Shown: positions 23,210 to 37,119 of the stretch, one piece after another | How the letters are laid out: each line of letters opens with the position of its first letter | Numbering within the stretch: the stretch's first letter is position 1 | NCBI RefSeq assembly: GCF_048544455.1 | Contig: NC_133534.1 | Span: 35,712,217 to 35,776,216 of the forward strand | Direction of reading: 5' to 3' | DNA from: Silene latifolia | Taxonomy: Eukaryota > Streptophyta > Magnoliopsida > Caryophyllales > Caryophyllaceae | DNA length: 64,000 nt | Program-made: the position numbers and the translations under genes | Notes under the pieces: generated by a model | Seen by the model: only the letters and a program-made list of their open reading frames with translations | Told to the model about the DNA's origin: nothing | Database searches by the model: none

Positions 23210-24540
23210 TGTAACACCCCCATACTCTAAGTGCCTTACCAGGACCACTCAGGTATAAAGATGCTACCATCTCGGTTACCCGAGGCATGATAATCATAAA
23301 ACAATGAAGAAACATACTTTATTAAACAAGTTAAGTGATTACATAACAAAACCAACTGTAAGCAAAATACAACTGCTCTCAAACTATAAACCAACAGAAA
23401 GGAACTGTCCTAACAAACACAACGGAAGACTAAAGACTCTGATATGTGATGACTCCATCCCCAGCTAGATCCCACGCGTATCCAAGGTATACCTGCCAAG
23501 TAACTGCTCACCACCCCCGAATGGATCACCACAGTTTTTAAAATATTTAAACGGGGTCAGTACTAATCACACAATTTATATACATATCAACAATCCGATA
23601 AACAGACAGCTCACACCGTCACACATACAATCACACCAATCCCAACAATCTCAATCACCGATCGTCCACTGGACGACCACGCGATGGGGGACCGCAGCCG
23701 TACCCACCAAATCCCCGCTCTTCATACCGAGCGATAAACTCATGTTCATTAATGTGCACATCCCTTCTGTGGCGGGTTCCACAGAAGGCGAAACTAGGGC
23801 GTGAAGCCACTCCCGCAATTGACCCCACTCAGCCGAGGCCACGCCTCACGAACCATAGACAACGATCACAACCACAATCACAATACAATTACTATATCAA
23901 ACAACCAAACACAACACATCAACCAATATCCCATTATGGGACTAATCGAGTAGAAATCCTACGGTATGCACACAATCGACGGTCTCTCTTCTTTGAATCA
24001 AAAGCTTCCTCTATGAACCCTCCTCCTATCATACAACACATAAAGGCTACCAAATCACATACTACACATAAAACCCCCAAATCCCCTAATTAGGGTTTAA
24101 CCAAAATAAAGGAAAGACAACAAAAAGGGTACATAGATCTTACCCTTGACGCAAGGAACTCAACGGTATGAACAACGATAGAACGGCCCTCCAAACTCCG
24201 GAATTGCTAATTATGCGATTAGGATGAAGAACTTGCTTGCTTTCTCTCTTAAACAGTAATTTAGGTTTTGCAAAAGTGATTTAGAATAATGACGACAAAG
24301 CTTATATACCTCAATCGCGTAATTAACAAAACCCGAGAAAACTCCCAGTCAGAAATGGCTACTCGATCGAGTACCCAAGATACTCGATCGAGTACCCCCC
24401 CCTATTCGATCGAGTATCCCACCTACTCGATCGAGTACCCAACAAGTCAGAAACTTTTCTAAAACGCAACTTACCCCTACTCGACAGAGTAAGGCCTACT
24501 CGATAGAGTACCCTAAGACTCATAAATACGGAGTATTACA
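23210..24540 (-). repeat. LARD 1 LTR (3' LTR in element orientation)
   Basis: Terminal direct repeat. In element orientation it begins TGTAATACTCCG and ends GGGGGTGTTACA. A palindrome array (24360-24511) lies upstream of the TATA-like GGTATATAAG at 24301-24310. Confidence 0.9.
24360..24511. repeat. CTCGATCGAG palindrome array in LARD 1 left LTR
   Basis: Four copies of TACTCGATCGAGTA-like units at about 21-bp spacing, followed by two variants (CTCGACAGAG, CTCGATAGAG). Confidence 0.95.
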
Positions 24541-27500
24541 GTCTTCCCTCCTTAAAAAGAACTTCGTCCCCGAAGTTCAACCCATAACTAAAAACAAACA
24601 TACTAACTCGGTCAAGACGTAACAAAGCTACTAAGGACTCAAAACAAAACCCCAACTTACAAAATATGAAACCATGAACTCTTAACACCAACTCTACCAA
24701 CTATTCCTGCCTCCACACCTCGCTCACGATGTCGTATCAACTACATCATAAAATCTCCCGACACTAACTCCATACATAACCAACTACGTAAACATCCAAC
24801 GGAATGTTACATTCTACCACCCTTAAAAGGAACTTCGTTCTCGAAGTTTACTCATACACATAACCTCATCATCCAACTGTCAACACTAGTGAAATATTCT
24901 CACACTCCTAAACATCACGCTACTACAAGCACGGTCATGACCTTTAATAAAATCACCCACAATACGAATCAATCTTTTATTCTACAACAGACTCAAACTT
25001 CCAAATATATTACCATATGCACAACCATCAAAATCTCTTTGATCGCTTCCTACTCCTCTTGAGACAAATGTTACGTCCTCGTAACTCACTAATGCTAAAT
25101 CCTAGCTATATCTTCTCATTATCCTCATCACCACCACATGTCAAAGATAACCGTCTATAAACCAAACACTCACCATTCTTATATCCAAGGCTCCCATACA
25201 TAAACATTTCTCATTCCTCAACTCATTCGGCATAGCACCTAACCTATACCATAAACTCGTAGCAAATCACCATACCCACTCTTCATTATTACTGCCAAAC
25301 AACATACCTCTCTATGTAAGGCACTTATCTCCCAGAAACATAACTCACGATCCGTACTCGTTACGTACACGCACACTAGATCCTCAAGTTATTTCCTTCA
25401 TTACCGCAAAACTCATACATAACTTAATATGACACTAATTCCCCCAACACCCTACACTCACTGTCCCAACAAAAGATTATGAACCACCTGCAGCTTTCAG
25501 ATCATTACCACACATGTTCTACGGACCACTTGTCATTACCATGACTACTAAAGCCTTATCTAGAACAAGATCAAAATTACTGTAACAACCTCTCACAACC
25601 GTGTCCCATCAACAGAATATCACTATACCATGACAACAACGAAAACATATTCAACTCTATTTCATATCATACTCTACTTCATACCCAACTTAACCTGGTA
25701 AAGAAAACATCAATAAACAAAACAACTGTCTATCCGTACATACTGAAACTCACAAGAAGCAACATCAAACAAAACAACAATTTATGTGTAACTGGTATGT
25801 ACTTTCGAAACTCGAATCATAATCATCCCGCCTACTCCACCACAACCGGTGACGGCATCACAACACCGCCACCAACAGCCACACCGTAGTGCGAAAATAC
25901 CCGCATCACAGCACTATGTACCGTGCCCGGATCACCACCCGAGGCACCACAACCACACCGATAGACATCACAACTGCATACAATTCACATAAATACTGAC
26001 TCAGCATAACTTCTAAGACAAGAAAAACTTACTCAAATCGGCTTTATTAAATCACCACGCAACATATTATATGGATAAACAGATAAGCATCTCATGAACA
26101 TCATTTCTACCATTTCACGGAATACACATGTGTTATCAATACACATAAAATTATAACTAGCCATGTCAAATCAATCAAATTATTACCTTTTTGGATATCA
26201 TTCAATTAAATTACCGTGTCCAACATATATATTACCGAACATTCATAAAACAACTTTATAATTATCACACCATACCACTTCTTGTGAGGTCTGAACCTCA
26301 CACTAACATTTACACATAACATAGACTCGTAATCACAACCAACTAGTCAATCCTGACCACGTAAGTTACCACTCGATAAAGGTTACCTGTCGCCCGAGTT
26401 TAACTCATATGCCCCTCATAACATATTCCCCCATTCGCACAACCATCACTTCCTGCCAAATATAACCATACCTTTACTATTCAACTATTAGCATCCGCCT
26501 CATCTAACCACATCTTATACCCTCTCCCAATCATACACAACAATCAGGTCCCTACCAAATCAACCTCTTTAGAATTGCTACCTTTCTAATATACCATCAC
26601 TCTTAACCACTAGTGACAACACCACAATGCCACCACTGCTCGTATATCAACCTCTTACACTCATATCAACATAACATGGTTTTTCTCCTATTTATGGTTA
26701 ACATTCCAAATAACGAACATCAACCCATCCACAAAATTATCTCAACATTATTCCCAATACCATCTTATTTGTATTGTCATCCAACTCTCCACCAAATATC
26801 TCGTATCGTGCCAATACTCCACCAACTTCTTACTCCCTTAATTCCTCGAAACTCATTATCAATCATGTTGTCCTGAAACTCCTATATAACCTTTAGCTAA
26901 CATCCTCGTGATACTATCACACATTTCGATGATTCCTTACCTTTATATCACATAACTCCAGGGAACATTTTCCTCACTTACTTTTATCCTTCTTTCCTCT
27001 TTACACTCAATAATACCAATTAATAGTCCAACTCCTTATTCCTTCTAGCTAACTCTTTAGAAATCCAGTTACCCCTTCGTTGCTCCAAAACTCAAATTCC
27101 ATTATTTTCTACCGACATCATCTCACTCTTTCTTACCATGGATCTTCTCTTATTATGCTATCACTAACACTTGCCACTAATCTATCCATAGAATCAACGT
27201 TTAATGTTCAAACAATTGCATCTCCCTTTTTACATCTCTAGAAATCAGAATTCATTTAATACCGTTAATTACCCAAGGAAATCACACAGTAGTTTCATCT
27301 TTTAATAAACCAAACCTCCCAAACTCACTCACTGTCTACAAATACACCTCGTGACATGTCTCCACAAAGTTCACTATATATTACTCTTCTCAACCCCTTT
27401 AAACGAACTTTCACTACATATATCCTTAACCCACACGACTCCTAACCATCTCCCTCCATAATTCTTTACACATCTCAAGCTGCCCCTATCCACACCCCTA

Positions 27501-29104
27501 CCTTCAATCTTTTTATTCACACGTTCCTTAGACTCACATCATCCCTTGCCCATATTCACTTACTTTTATGTTACTCAACACACAATCATATCACTCTTCT
27601 CATCTCAGAAAACATGCTCTATGTCTTAACTAAGCCATAACGGTCTTTCTTTTCTTTTTCCATTATCTATCACAACCACATATAGCTCATCTCCTCCCAC
27701 CAAACTCATACTCATCAAAAGGTGCCACTCACCACCCCATAAGATTGGGTAACTTACGTATCAAGATCAACGTACATGTAAAACAATGCATAAAGAAGCA
27801 AAATAACAACTTTGGATTAAACATAATATGCAACGAATTCAAAAGATAAGCATATGACCCAAAACAGGGGTCACTATATCGAGTACAGGCCACTCGATCG
27901 AGTAAGGGACTTACTCGATCGAGTAGTGTGAAGATCGAAGCACGTAAAACAAATTACCAGGGACACTCGATCGAGTAAGCGACGTACTCGATCGAGTACC
28001 CCTACTCGATCGAGTACCAAGGCTACTCGATCGAGTACCTACGCATTTCTCAAAGACTTTGTCCGGTTTTTCAGAAAACAGTCATAACTCACTCATTTCT
28101 TGGTCGATTTGGGCGTGTCACCTATCGTTAGAATCTTAAAAGGACAAGCTATCACCTCCAATTAGAATCACATCAAAATCATTTATGCATCTCAAGTTAT
28201 AATAGTTTAAAGACAACTTTGCTGTAATCAGACGGCATAACTATTTGATTTTTACTTCAAACCAGCTTAAACAACAAATAAGCAAACAAAACCAGTCCAA
28301 AACTCATAAAACCAGTATTCATAATCATATGTTACTATTTTCAAAAGCCAAACAACAACATTCATCATGCACATAATTTATCTAACTTGCCAATTATGAC
28401 TTACCCACATGTTTTTATTCTATCACTTTTCGTAAACAAAATCACAAATACACGACATCAAGTCCCCTATTCACATGTTACTAGCATAACAACATTATAA
28501 AATAACTTCCATTATATAACATGCTTAAGCAGGAACCATGTTATCATACCACGATGATTCATCTTTTTCCACTAATTCATCCATCATACCACATATTTAT
28601 CCACCATATTCGTTCAACATGTTCACCCAAAGACATGTTCAATTCACACTCCCAACCTTTTATACTTTTACTCAACACACAACAACAACATGTATACTTA
28701 CACATCGCTTTATATATATAGACAAAACACTTTTCCTTACATAATTATATCATGCCAAATTACATGTATCAATCATTATACTTTCATGCTTTACAATCAA
28801 CCAACATACAATTCACGTCATCATCTTTCAATTCAGATCCCCCATCCTCCACATGCATGCATCCATCAATTCATACAACATACTACTACATAGATACACA
28901 CAGCACACAATAAGCACATAACGATCCCGACACATATCCCATGGTGACCGGTTCAAAATTGTAGGGCGAGTTCGCGACTTCAGGACGTCTCCCAAGTCTT
29001 TGCATTAGCTCCTACAACTTTTACCCCGGGTTCATTTTAATTGACTCCCTAGATTCATTAGATTCATTGGTTACAGGTTTCAGGATCGTCGCTCTGATAC
29101 CATT
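24541..29104 (-). other. LARD 1 interior, no protein-coding frame
   Basis: 4.56 kb, strongly C/A-rich on the plus strand. Shared blocks with LARDs 2 and 3 include the pre-polypurine hairpins (24559-24578 and 24830-24849), a hairpin TGTGAGGT/ACCTCAC near 26285-26305, the C/G-rich block around 25850-25970, and the leader array at 27876-28038. No open frame matches gag, protease, integrase or reverse transcriptase. Confidence 0.7.
27876..28038. repeat. CTCGATCGAG palindrome array in LARD 1 leader
   Basis: Six perfect or near-perfect units plus a half unit, about 1.05-1.2 kb downstream of the primer-binding site in element orientation. Confidence 0.92.
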
Positions 29105-30441
29105 TGTAACACCCCATACTCCAAGTGCCTTACCGGGACCACTCAGGTATAAAGATGCTACCATCTCGGTTACCGAGGCATGATAATCATAAAACAATGA
29201 AGAAACATACTTTATTAAACAAGTTAAGTGATTACATAACAAAACCAATTGTAAGCAAAATACAAATTGCTCTCAAACTATAAACCAACAATGAAAGGAA
29301 CTGTCCTAACAAACACAGCGGAAGACTAAAGACTCGGATATGTGATGACTCCATCCCTGACTAGATCCCACGCGTATCCAAGGTATACCGCAAGTAATCG
29401 CTCACCACCCCGAATGGATCACCACGAGTTTTTAAAACATTTAAACGGGTCAAGTACTAATCACACAATTTATATACATATCAACAATCCGATAAAAGCA
29501 GACACTCACACCGTCACACATACAATCACACCAATCCCAACAATCTCAATCACCGACCGTCCTTTGGACCATTAGCCCCGAGTGGGGGACCGCAGCCGTA
29601 CCCACCAAATCCCCGCTCTTCATACCGAGCGATAAACCCATGTTCATTAATGTGCACATCCCTTCTATGGCGGGTTCCACAGAAGGCGAAACTAGGGCGT
29701 GAAGCCACTCCCGCAAGTGACCCCACTCAGCCGAGGCCACGCCTCACAAACCATAGACAACGATCACAACCACAACCACAATACAATTACTATATCAAAC
29801 AACCAAACACAACACATCAACCAATATCCCATTATGGGACTAATCGAGTAGAAATCCTACCGGTATGCACACAATCGACGGTCTCTCTTCTTTGAATCAA
29901 AAAGCTTCCTCTATGAACCCTCCTCCTATCATACAACACATAAAGGCTACCAAATCACATACTACACATAAAACCCCCAAATCCCCTAATTAGGGTTTAA
30001 CCAAAATAAAGGAAAGACAACAAAAAGGGTACATAGATCTTACCCTTGACGCAAGGAACTCAACGGTATGAACAACGATAGGAACTGGCCCTCCAAACTC
30101 CGGGAATTGATAATTATGCGATTAGGATGAAGAACTTGCTTGCTTTATCTCTTAAACAGTAATTTAGGTTTTGCAAAAGTGATTTAGAATAATGACGACA
30201 AAGCTTATATACCTCAATCGCGTAATTAACAAAAAAACGAGAAAACTCCCCAGTAAATGGGCTACTCGATCGAGTACCCAAGATACTCGATCGAGTACCC
30301 CCCTACTCGATCGAGTATCCCAGCTACTCGATCGAGTACCCAACAGGTCAGAAACTTTTCTAAAACGCAACTTACCCCTACTCGACAGAGTAAGGCCTAC
30401 TCGATAGAGTACTCTAAGACTCATAAATACGGAGTATTACA
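29105..30441 (-). repeat. LARD 1 LTR (5' LTR in element orientation)
   Basis: Partner of 23210-24540. TATA-like sequence at 30204-30213 and palindrome array at 30263-30412. Confidence 0.9.
30263..30412. repeat. CTCGATCGAG palindrome array in LARD 1 right LTR
   Basis: Same four-plus-two arrangement as in the left LTR. Confidence 0.95.
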
Positions 30442-30446
30442 GAAGA

Positions 30447-30552
30447 GATTGAAACAAAATTCACAAATTGTTTAATAGGACGATTATAAGACCAATCCAT
30501 TAACCAAAAAGCCCAATGTATAAGGAAATTATCAAAAATTAAGAAAAACTAT
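30447..30552. repeat. Segmental duplication, copy B, right remnant
   Basis: It continues copy B after the LARD insertion and ends at AAAAACTATGA, the same end point as copy A at 19352. Confidence 0.88.
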
Positions 30553-31333
30553 GAGGAAACTACAGACCGTGGGGAGTCAACTACGGTAGCCAGCTTGGTG
30601 AGGCAGGGAGATGGGTTGGTGGTGACCACGCAGCTGAAGCGTATCAAGGATTTGACACTTCAGGCATAGGCGGTGGAGAGGACATGGATGAGGATGTGGG
30701 TGTCGACCCTTGAGCTTCGTTTATATGTTGTTTGATTTGTTGGGTGTTTGTTGCGGATTTCTTATCGTTCTTTGATATTTGGATTTATTCGGATAACTGA
30801 AATCGGGCCATAACGCCAATACTTTACTTTTCTATGTTGCTTTGTAGTTAAGACTTGATTTCTTGTGTCGGTCGATGGTTGAATCTCGTATTGCAGGTAA
30901 ATGGTTGCGGTTTCGTGGTGTCGATTAGGAAGAAAAAAATCGAGTTCTGCTCCCAAGTACTCGACCGAGTACTGACCGACTACTCGACCGAGTACCGCGT
31001 ACTCGGCCGCGTTCTCGCCGGTACTCGACCGAGTACCCTGGGCTTGAGTTCATGCTTTGATTCATAGATTGTTGTTTGGTTGAATGAGTTGTTAATTTTA
31101 GTATATGTGGCTTGATGAGGTTTATTAGTACCAAGGTGTGGGTGATATGGTATTCGTGTGACGACACTTTGATGGTCTGATAACTTGGTTTGGAATCGAG
31201 ACGGATGTGAAATGCGAGTTAGTGTGGATAGAATCACAGTAATCATATGGTACTAGTTGGTATTGTGAATTGCAATACGTCTTTTCTAGCATCTGTGATT
31301 TCAAGTTATTTTATTTCCACTTTATACAAGTAC
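30553..31333 (+). mobile_element. Older LTR element 4, interior part left of LARD 2
   Basis: This is plus-strand interior of the older element whose 3' LTR begins at 38980; it resumes at 38466 after LARD 2. A short open frame from 30554 to about 30711 ends in acidic residues (GGGEDMDEDVGVDP) and may be the tail of a retroelement protein; I cannot assign it. A CTCGACCGAG-type palindrome array lies at 30957-31036. No 5' LTR is visible, so the element is broken. Confidence 0.55.
30957..31036. repeat. CTCGACCGAG/CTCGGCCGCG array in element 4 interior
   Basis: Four variant units, three reading CTCGACCGAG and one CTCGGCCGCG. Confidence 0.85.
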
Positions 31334-32672
31334 TGTAACACCCCCATACTCCAAGTGCCTTACCAGGACCACTCAGGTATAAGGATGCCACCATCTCGGT
31401 TACCCGAGGCATGATAATCATAAGACAATGAAGAAACATACTTTATTAAATAAGTTTAAGTGATTACATTATAAAACCAAAGCTAACAAAAGGAATTACA
31501 AGGTTCTCATACGGTCTACAGCTAAAACTATCAAAGCTACTAGACTTCGTCTGACACAGCGGAAGACTTCTAACTGCCACGTGATGACTCATCCCAACTA
31601 TCCCATACGCGTCATATCACACCTGCTCAATAACTGCTCACCACCCCCGAATGGATCACCACAGTTTTTAAAACATTTAAACGGGGTCAGTACTAATCAC
31701 ACAATTCAATACATATATCCACAATAAGATAAACAGGCAGCTGAACTGTCACACACACACACACACAACCAACTTCCATCGTCTCAATCTTGTTGTCGTC
31801 CTTTGGACCTACCCGCGAGTGGGGGACCGCAGTCGTTCCCACCTAAGCCCCGCTCATCATACCGAGCGATAACCCTGTCCATTAATGTGCACATCCCCTT
31901 TCGTGGCGGGTTCCACGAAGGGCGAAACTAGGGCGTGAGATCACTCTCGCAAGTGACCCCACTCAGCCGAGAACGCATCTCGAGAACCATCACAAACACA
32001 ACCACAATCACAATTACAATTACAATCACCATATCAATCAACTAACTACAACACATCACCAATATCCCATTATGGGACTAATACTGAGTAGGAAATCCTA
32101 CCGGATAGCACAACACGTGACGGTATCTACGGTTGTCTCAAAACGCCTCTTCTATGAACTCTCCTCCTACCATACAACACATAGATACTACTATTCAAAT
32201 ACTATTCATAAAAACCCCCAATTCCTAAATTAGGGTTTCACTAATCTTAACAAAACATTATATAAATTACATTAAAAGCTTACCCTCGACGCAAGGAATC
32301 CAACGACACAAACTACGATGCAAACCGACCGTCGAACTCGGAATTGTCAAGAACGCGATTAGGAAGAAGACAAGTTGCTTTCTCTCTTAAACAGGTTTTA
32401 GGTTTTGTAAAAAGTGATTTAGAACAAAGACGAATTGGTTTAAATACCTTAATCGCGTAATTAACAAAACCCGAGAAAACTCCCCAGTAAAACCGGACAC
32501 TCGATCGAGTACCCAAGGTACTCGATCGAGTACCCCTTACTCGATCGAGTACCCGACTACTCGATCGAGTACCCAACAGTCGAAACTATTTTATTTCGCA
32601 ACTTGCCCTTACTCGACAGAGTAAGGGCTACTCGATAGAGTACCCCAAGACTTATAAATACGGAGTATTACA
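31334..32672 (-). repeat. LARD 2 LTR (3' LTR in element orientation)
   Basis: TG...CA terminal repeat. TATA-like GGTATTTAAA complement at 32439-32448 and palindrome array at 32499-32643. Confidence 0.9.
32499..32643. repeat. CTCGATCGAG palindrome array in LARD 2 left LTR
   Basis: Four units plus the CTCGACAGAG and CTCGATAGAG variants. Confidence 0.95.
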
Positions 32673-35600
32673 GTCTTCCCTCCTTAAAAGGAACTTCGTC
32701 CCCGAAGTTCAACCCATACATAAAAACAACTATACTGACTCGACCAAGACACAACAACTTAGCTAAGGACTCGAGAACTCGACCGAACATAGAACATGAA
32801 CTCTTAACCCCCATTCTACCAACTATGTTTACTTCCACAACATGACTCACTATATCGTATCTACCACATATATATCTCTCACGACACCAACTCCACACAT
32901 AATCAACTACCATCCTCTAATGCTGCTAGCTCCATAATATCATCAACTATCAACATCGACTATCAAACCTAATACCAAGACACTCATAGACATCAAACGG
33001 GATGTTACATTCTACCACCCTTAAAAAGGAACTTCGTCCTCGAAGTTTACTCACACTCGTAACCTCATCATCCAACTGTCAATACTAGCGAAATATTCTC
33101 ACACTCCTAAACATCACGCTACTACAAGCACGGTCATGACCTTTAATAAAATCACCCACAACATGAATCGATCTTTTATTCTACATCAAGACTCAACTTC
33201 CGAATATATTACCATATGTACAACCATCAAAATCTGTTTTATCGCACCCTACTCCTCTTAAGACAAATGTTACGTCCTCGTAACTCACTAATACCAAACC
33301 ATGTCTATATCTCATTACCCCCTATACCACCACATGTCAAAGATAACCGTCTATAAACCAAACACTCACCATTCTTATATCCAAGGCTCCCATACATAAA
33401 CATTTCCCATTCCTCAACTCATTCGGCAGCGCACCTAACCTATACCATAAACTCGTAGCAAATCACCATACCCACTCTTCATTATTACTGCCAACAACAT
33501 ACCTCTCTACGTAAGGCACTTATCTCCCAGAAGCATAACTCACGGTCCGCACTCGTTACGTACACGCACACTAGATCCTCAAGTTCTTTCTTTCATTACC
33601 GCAAAATTCATACACACTTAACATGACACTAATTTCCCCAACACCCTACACTCTTTGTCTCATCAAAAGATTATGAACTACCCGCCGCTTTCAGATCATT
33701 ACAACACATGTTCCACGAATCATTTTCCATTACCATGTCCAACGATGTCTCATCTGAAAACAAGATCAACTTTACCGTAACAACCTCTCACAACCGTGTC
33801 CCATCAATGATTATCTTTGTCCCATGACAACAACGAAACATATTCAACTCCGTTTCATATCATACTCTACCTCATTCTTAACTTAACCCGGTAAAGAAAA
33901 CATCAATAAGCAAGACAATTGTCTACATGTTCAACCAAAACTCACAGAGAACAACAGCAAACAAAACAACAATCTATGTATAACTGGTATGCACTTTCGA
34001 AAACTCGAATCATAAACATCCCGCCTACTCCACCACAACCGGTGACGGCATCACAACACCGCCACCAACAGCCACACCGTAGTGCGAAAATACCCGCATC
34101 ACAACACTAAATATCGAGCCCGGATCACCACCCGAGGCACCACAACCACATCGATAGACATCACAACTACATAAGATTCCATAAATACTGACTCGGAATT
34201 AACCTTTCGGACAAGGAAACTTACTCCAATCCACTTTACTCTATCACAACGCAACATATTATATGAAATAACGGATAAGCATCTCATGAACATCATCTCT
34301 ACCATTTCACGGAATACACGTGTGTTATTAATACACATAAAATTATAACTAGCCATGTCAAATTAATCAAATTATTACCTTTTTGGATATCATTCAATTA
34401 AACTACCGTGTCCAACATATATATATTACAGAACATTCATAAAATAGCTTTATAATTATCACACCGTACCACTTCTTGTGAGGTCAGAACCTCACACAAA
34501 CATTTACACATATCATAGACCCGTAATCACAACCAACCAGTCAATCCTGACCACGTAAGTTACCACTCAACAAAGGTTACCTGCCGCCCGAGTTTAACTC
34601 ATATGCCCCTTATAACATTCTTCCCTTCGCATCACCAGCACCTTCTGCCATACATAACCATACGCCTAACACTCATTATGAGAAACCACCTCCTAAGACT
34701 ATGTCTTATACTTCCTGACAACCATACTTTTATCAATTCGGTCTTTACAAAATCACCTCTTTAGAATTGCCACTTTTCTAATATACACTTTCCCTTAACC
34801 ACTAGTCAAAGACCATAACACTACCACTTTGTCCAGGACATCAAACCTCTTCACTCATCTCTAAATATCATGATTTCTTTTCTATCTTTGGTTAACATCC
34901 CAAACAACGAACATCGAATCCATGAACAAAATTATCTCAACATTCTTCCCAATATTTTCCTTAATTGAATCATCATCCATTTCTCCACCAAAATCTCATA
35001 TCATGCGGATATTCTTCTAACTTCTTACTTTCCTTAATTCCTCGAAACTCATTATCATTCATGTTGTCCTGAAACTCCTATATAACCTTTGACTAACATC
35101 TTCGTGATACTATCACACATTTCGATGATTCCTTACCTTTACATCACATAACTCCGGTGAACATTTTCCTCAGCTTACTTTTATCCTTCTTTTCTCTTTA
35201 CACTCAATAATACCAATTTAATAGCTCAACTCCTTATTACTTCTATCTAACCCTTTTGTGCACCAATTACCTTCTCATCGCTCCAAAACTCAAATCCCAT
35301 TATTTTATATCGATATCATCTCCCTCTTTCTTACCACAAATATTCTCTTATTGTGTCATCAATCACCCTTGCCACTAATACATCCATAGAATCAACGTTT
35401 ACTGTTCAACAATTGCATCTCCCTTCTTACATCTCTAGAAATCAAAATTCCTTTCATACCGCCAATTACCCAAGGAACTCACACGGTGGTAGTTTCATCT
35501 TTCAATAAACCTCCCAAACTCACTCACTGTCTATAAATACACCTCGCGACATGTCCCCACAAAGTTCACTACATATTACTCTTCTCAACCCCCCTTTAAA

Positions 35601-37119
35601 CGAACTTTCACTACATAAATCCATAACCCACACGACTCCTAACCATTTCCCTCCTTAACTCTTTACACATCTCAAGCTGCCACCATCCACATTCTTACTT
35701 TCAATCTTTTCATTCTCACGTTCATTATACTCACATCATCCCTTGTCTATATTCACTTATTTTTACATTACTCAACATACAATCATATCACTCATCCCGT
35801 CTCGCAAAACGTGCGCCATGCCTCAATAAACTATACCAATCTTCCTTTTCTTTTTCCACCATCTATCATAATCACATATAACTCATGTCCTCCCCACCGA
35901 ACTCATACTCATCATAGTGCCACTCTTTACATCATAAGATTGGGTAACTTACGCTTCAGGACCAACACATACGTAAAACAATGCATAAAGAAGTAATACA
36001 ACACCTTTGAATTAAACGTAATATGCAACGAATGTCAAAAGACAAACATATGACCCGAAATACGCATATGACCTGCACAGACCCCACTCGATCGAGTACC
36101 AGAACCTACTCGATCGAGTTGAGGCTACTCGATCGAGTGCCCAACATGCTCGATCGAGTGCCCCGACTCTTAACCCAAATAGACCTTCGATCTCTCGACA
36201 TACTCGACCGAGTAGCCCGGCTACTCGATCGAGTGACCCCATACTCGATCGAGTGCCCGAGGTACTCGATCGAGTGCCCAAAAACACGATTCGGGTCAAA
36301 ATAACGACAAGTACCCACTCGATCGAATCAACCCCACTCGATCGAGTCATGCAGACTCGTGAATACTACCCGCATGTTATCTCACATACCCCAACGTACT
36401 ATGCATTCGTTATTATTTCAACATTATGATTACAACTACGCATTCAAATCTGCGCGACTCCTCATACAATCAACAAAATAATCTACTTCGTGTTATTAAG
36501 TGCCACGTTATAAACAGCCATCATGCTTTTCATCCAATTCGTTATACAAAACACATATCATTGAACCTCTATTCTTCATGTTACTACTTACCAAAAGTCA
36601 AACATTACCATCTATCATGCTCATATAACATTCAACTTTCAATCATGTATTACTCGCATGTTTTAAATTTTCATAACTTTTCATAACACAAACGACACCC
36701 ATACACTACAAATCCTATTTCCATGTTGCTAATACAACAACATTACAAATCCACTTCATCACATATCATCATATACGAACTACTTTCTTTTTCTATCATA
36801 TCATTCATCATTCTCATATACTTTTCCAACGATTCCAACCAACATGTCAACCAACTATCATGCAACATGCTTTCAACAAACCATATACAAAGACAATTAA
36901 CATACACGTCGCACATCTACACACGGACTCCACGTTCCCATACCATGTGGTGGCTTAAGTATCATGGGGCCAAGATTTTGAAGTGAGGGCGCCTACTCAC
37001 CCCAAAACCTAGCATCGGTAGGGCTCCCATTACACATACACCAGGTTCATTTTATTAGACTCTCTACGTTCATTATGTTCATTTGTTACAGGTTCCAAAA
37101 TCGTCGCTCTGATACCATT
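32673..37119 (-). other. LARD 2 interior, no protein-coding frame
   Basis: 4.45 kb closely related to the LARD 1 interior over most of its length, but with a different segment just after the primer-binding site (36950-37090). Pre-polypurine hairpins lie at 32691-32710 and 33029-33048. Confidence 0.7.
36085..36348. repeat. CTCGATCGAG palindrome array in LARD 2 leader
   Basis: Ten units including CTCGACCGAG and CTCGATCGAA variants, 0.75-1.0 kb downstream of the primer-binding site in element orientation. This is the longest array in the window. Confidence 0.93.

Larger units (their letters stand above)
23210..30441 (-). mobile_element. LARD-like LTR retrotransposon 1, 7.2 kb, looks structurally whole
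   Basis: It is flanked by the 5-bp duplication GAAGA (23205-23209 and 30442-30446), inserted into copy B. The LTRs, 23210-24540 and 29105-30441, both run TG...CA. The primer-binding site complementary to initiator Met-tRNA (complement of TGGTATCAGAGC) is at 29091-29102 and a purine tract lies next to 24541, so the element reads on the minus strand. The 4.56-kb interior has no gag or pol frame, as expected for a large retrotransposon derivative mobilised by a relative. The pre-polypurine motif suggests Ty3/gypsy, Tekay/Del-like. The LTRs differ by a few percent by eye, so it is young. Confidence 0.9.

Noticed and set aside
25800-36986. Short plus-strand frames of 60-115 codons in the LARD interiors
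   Set aside because: They are rich in Thr, His, Pro and Ser because the strand is C/A-rich, lie opposite to the element's transcription in LARDs 1 and 2, and are not kept between copies.
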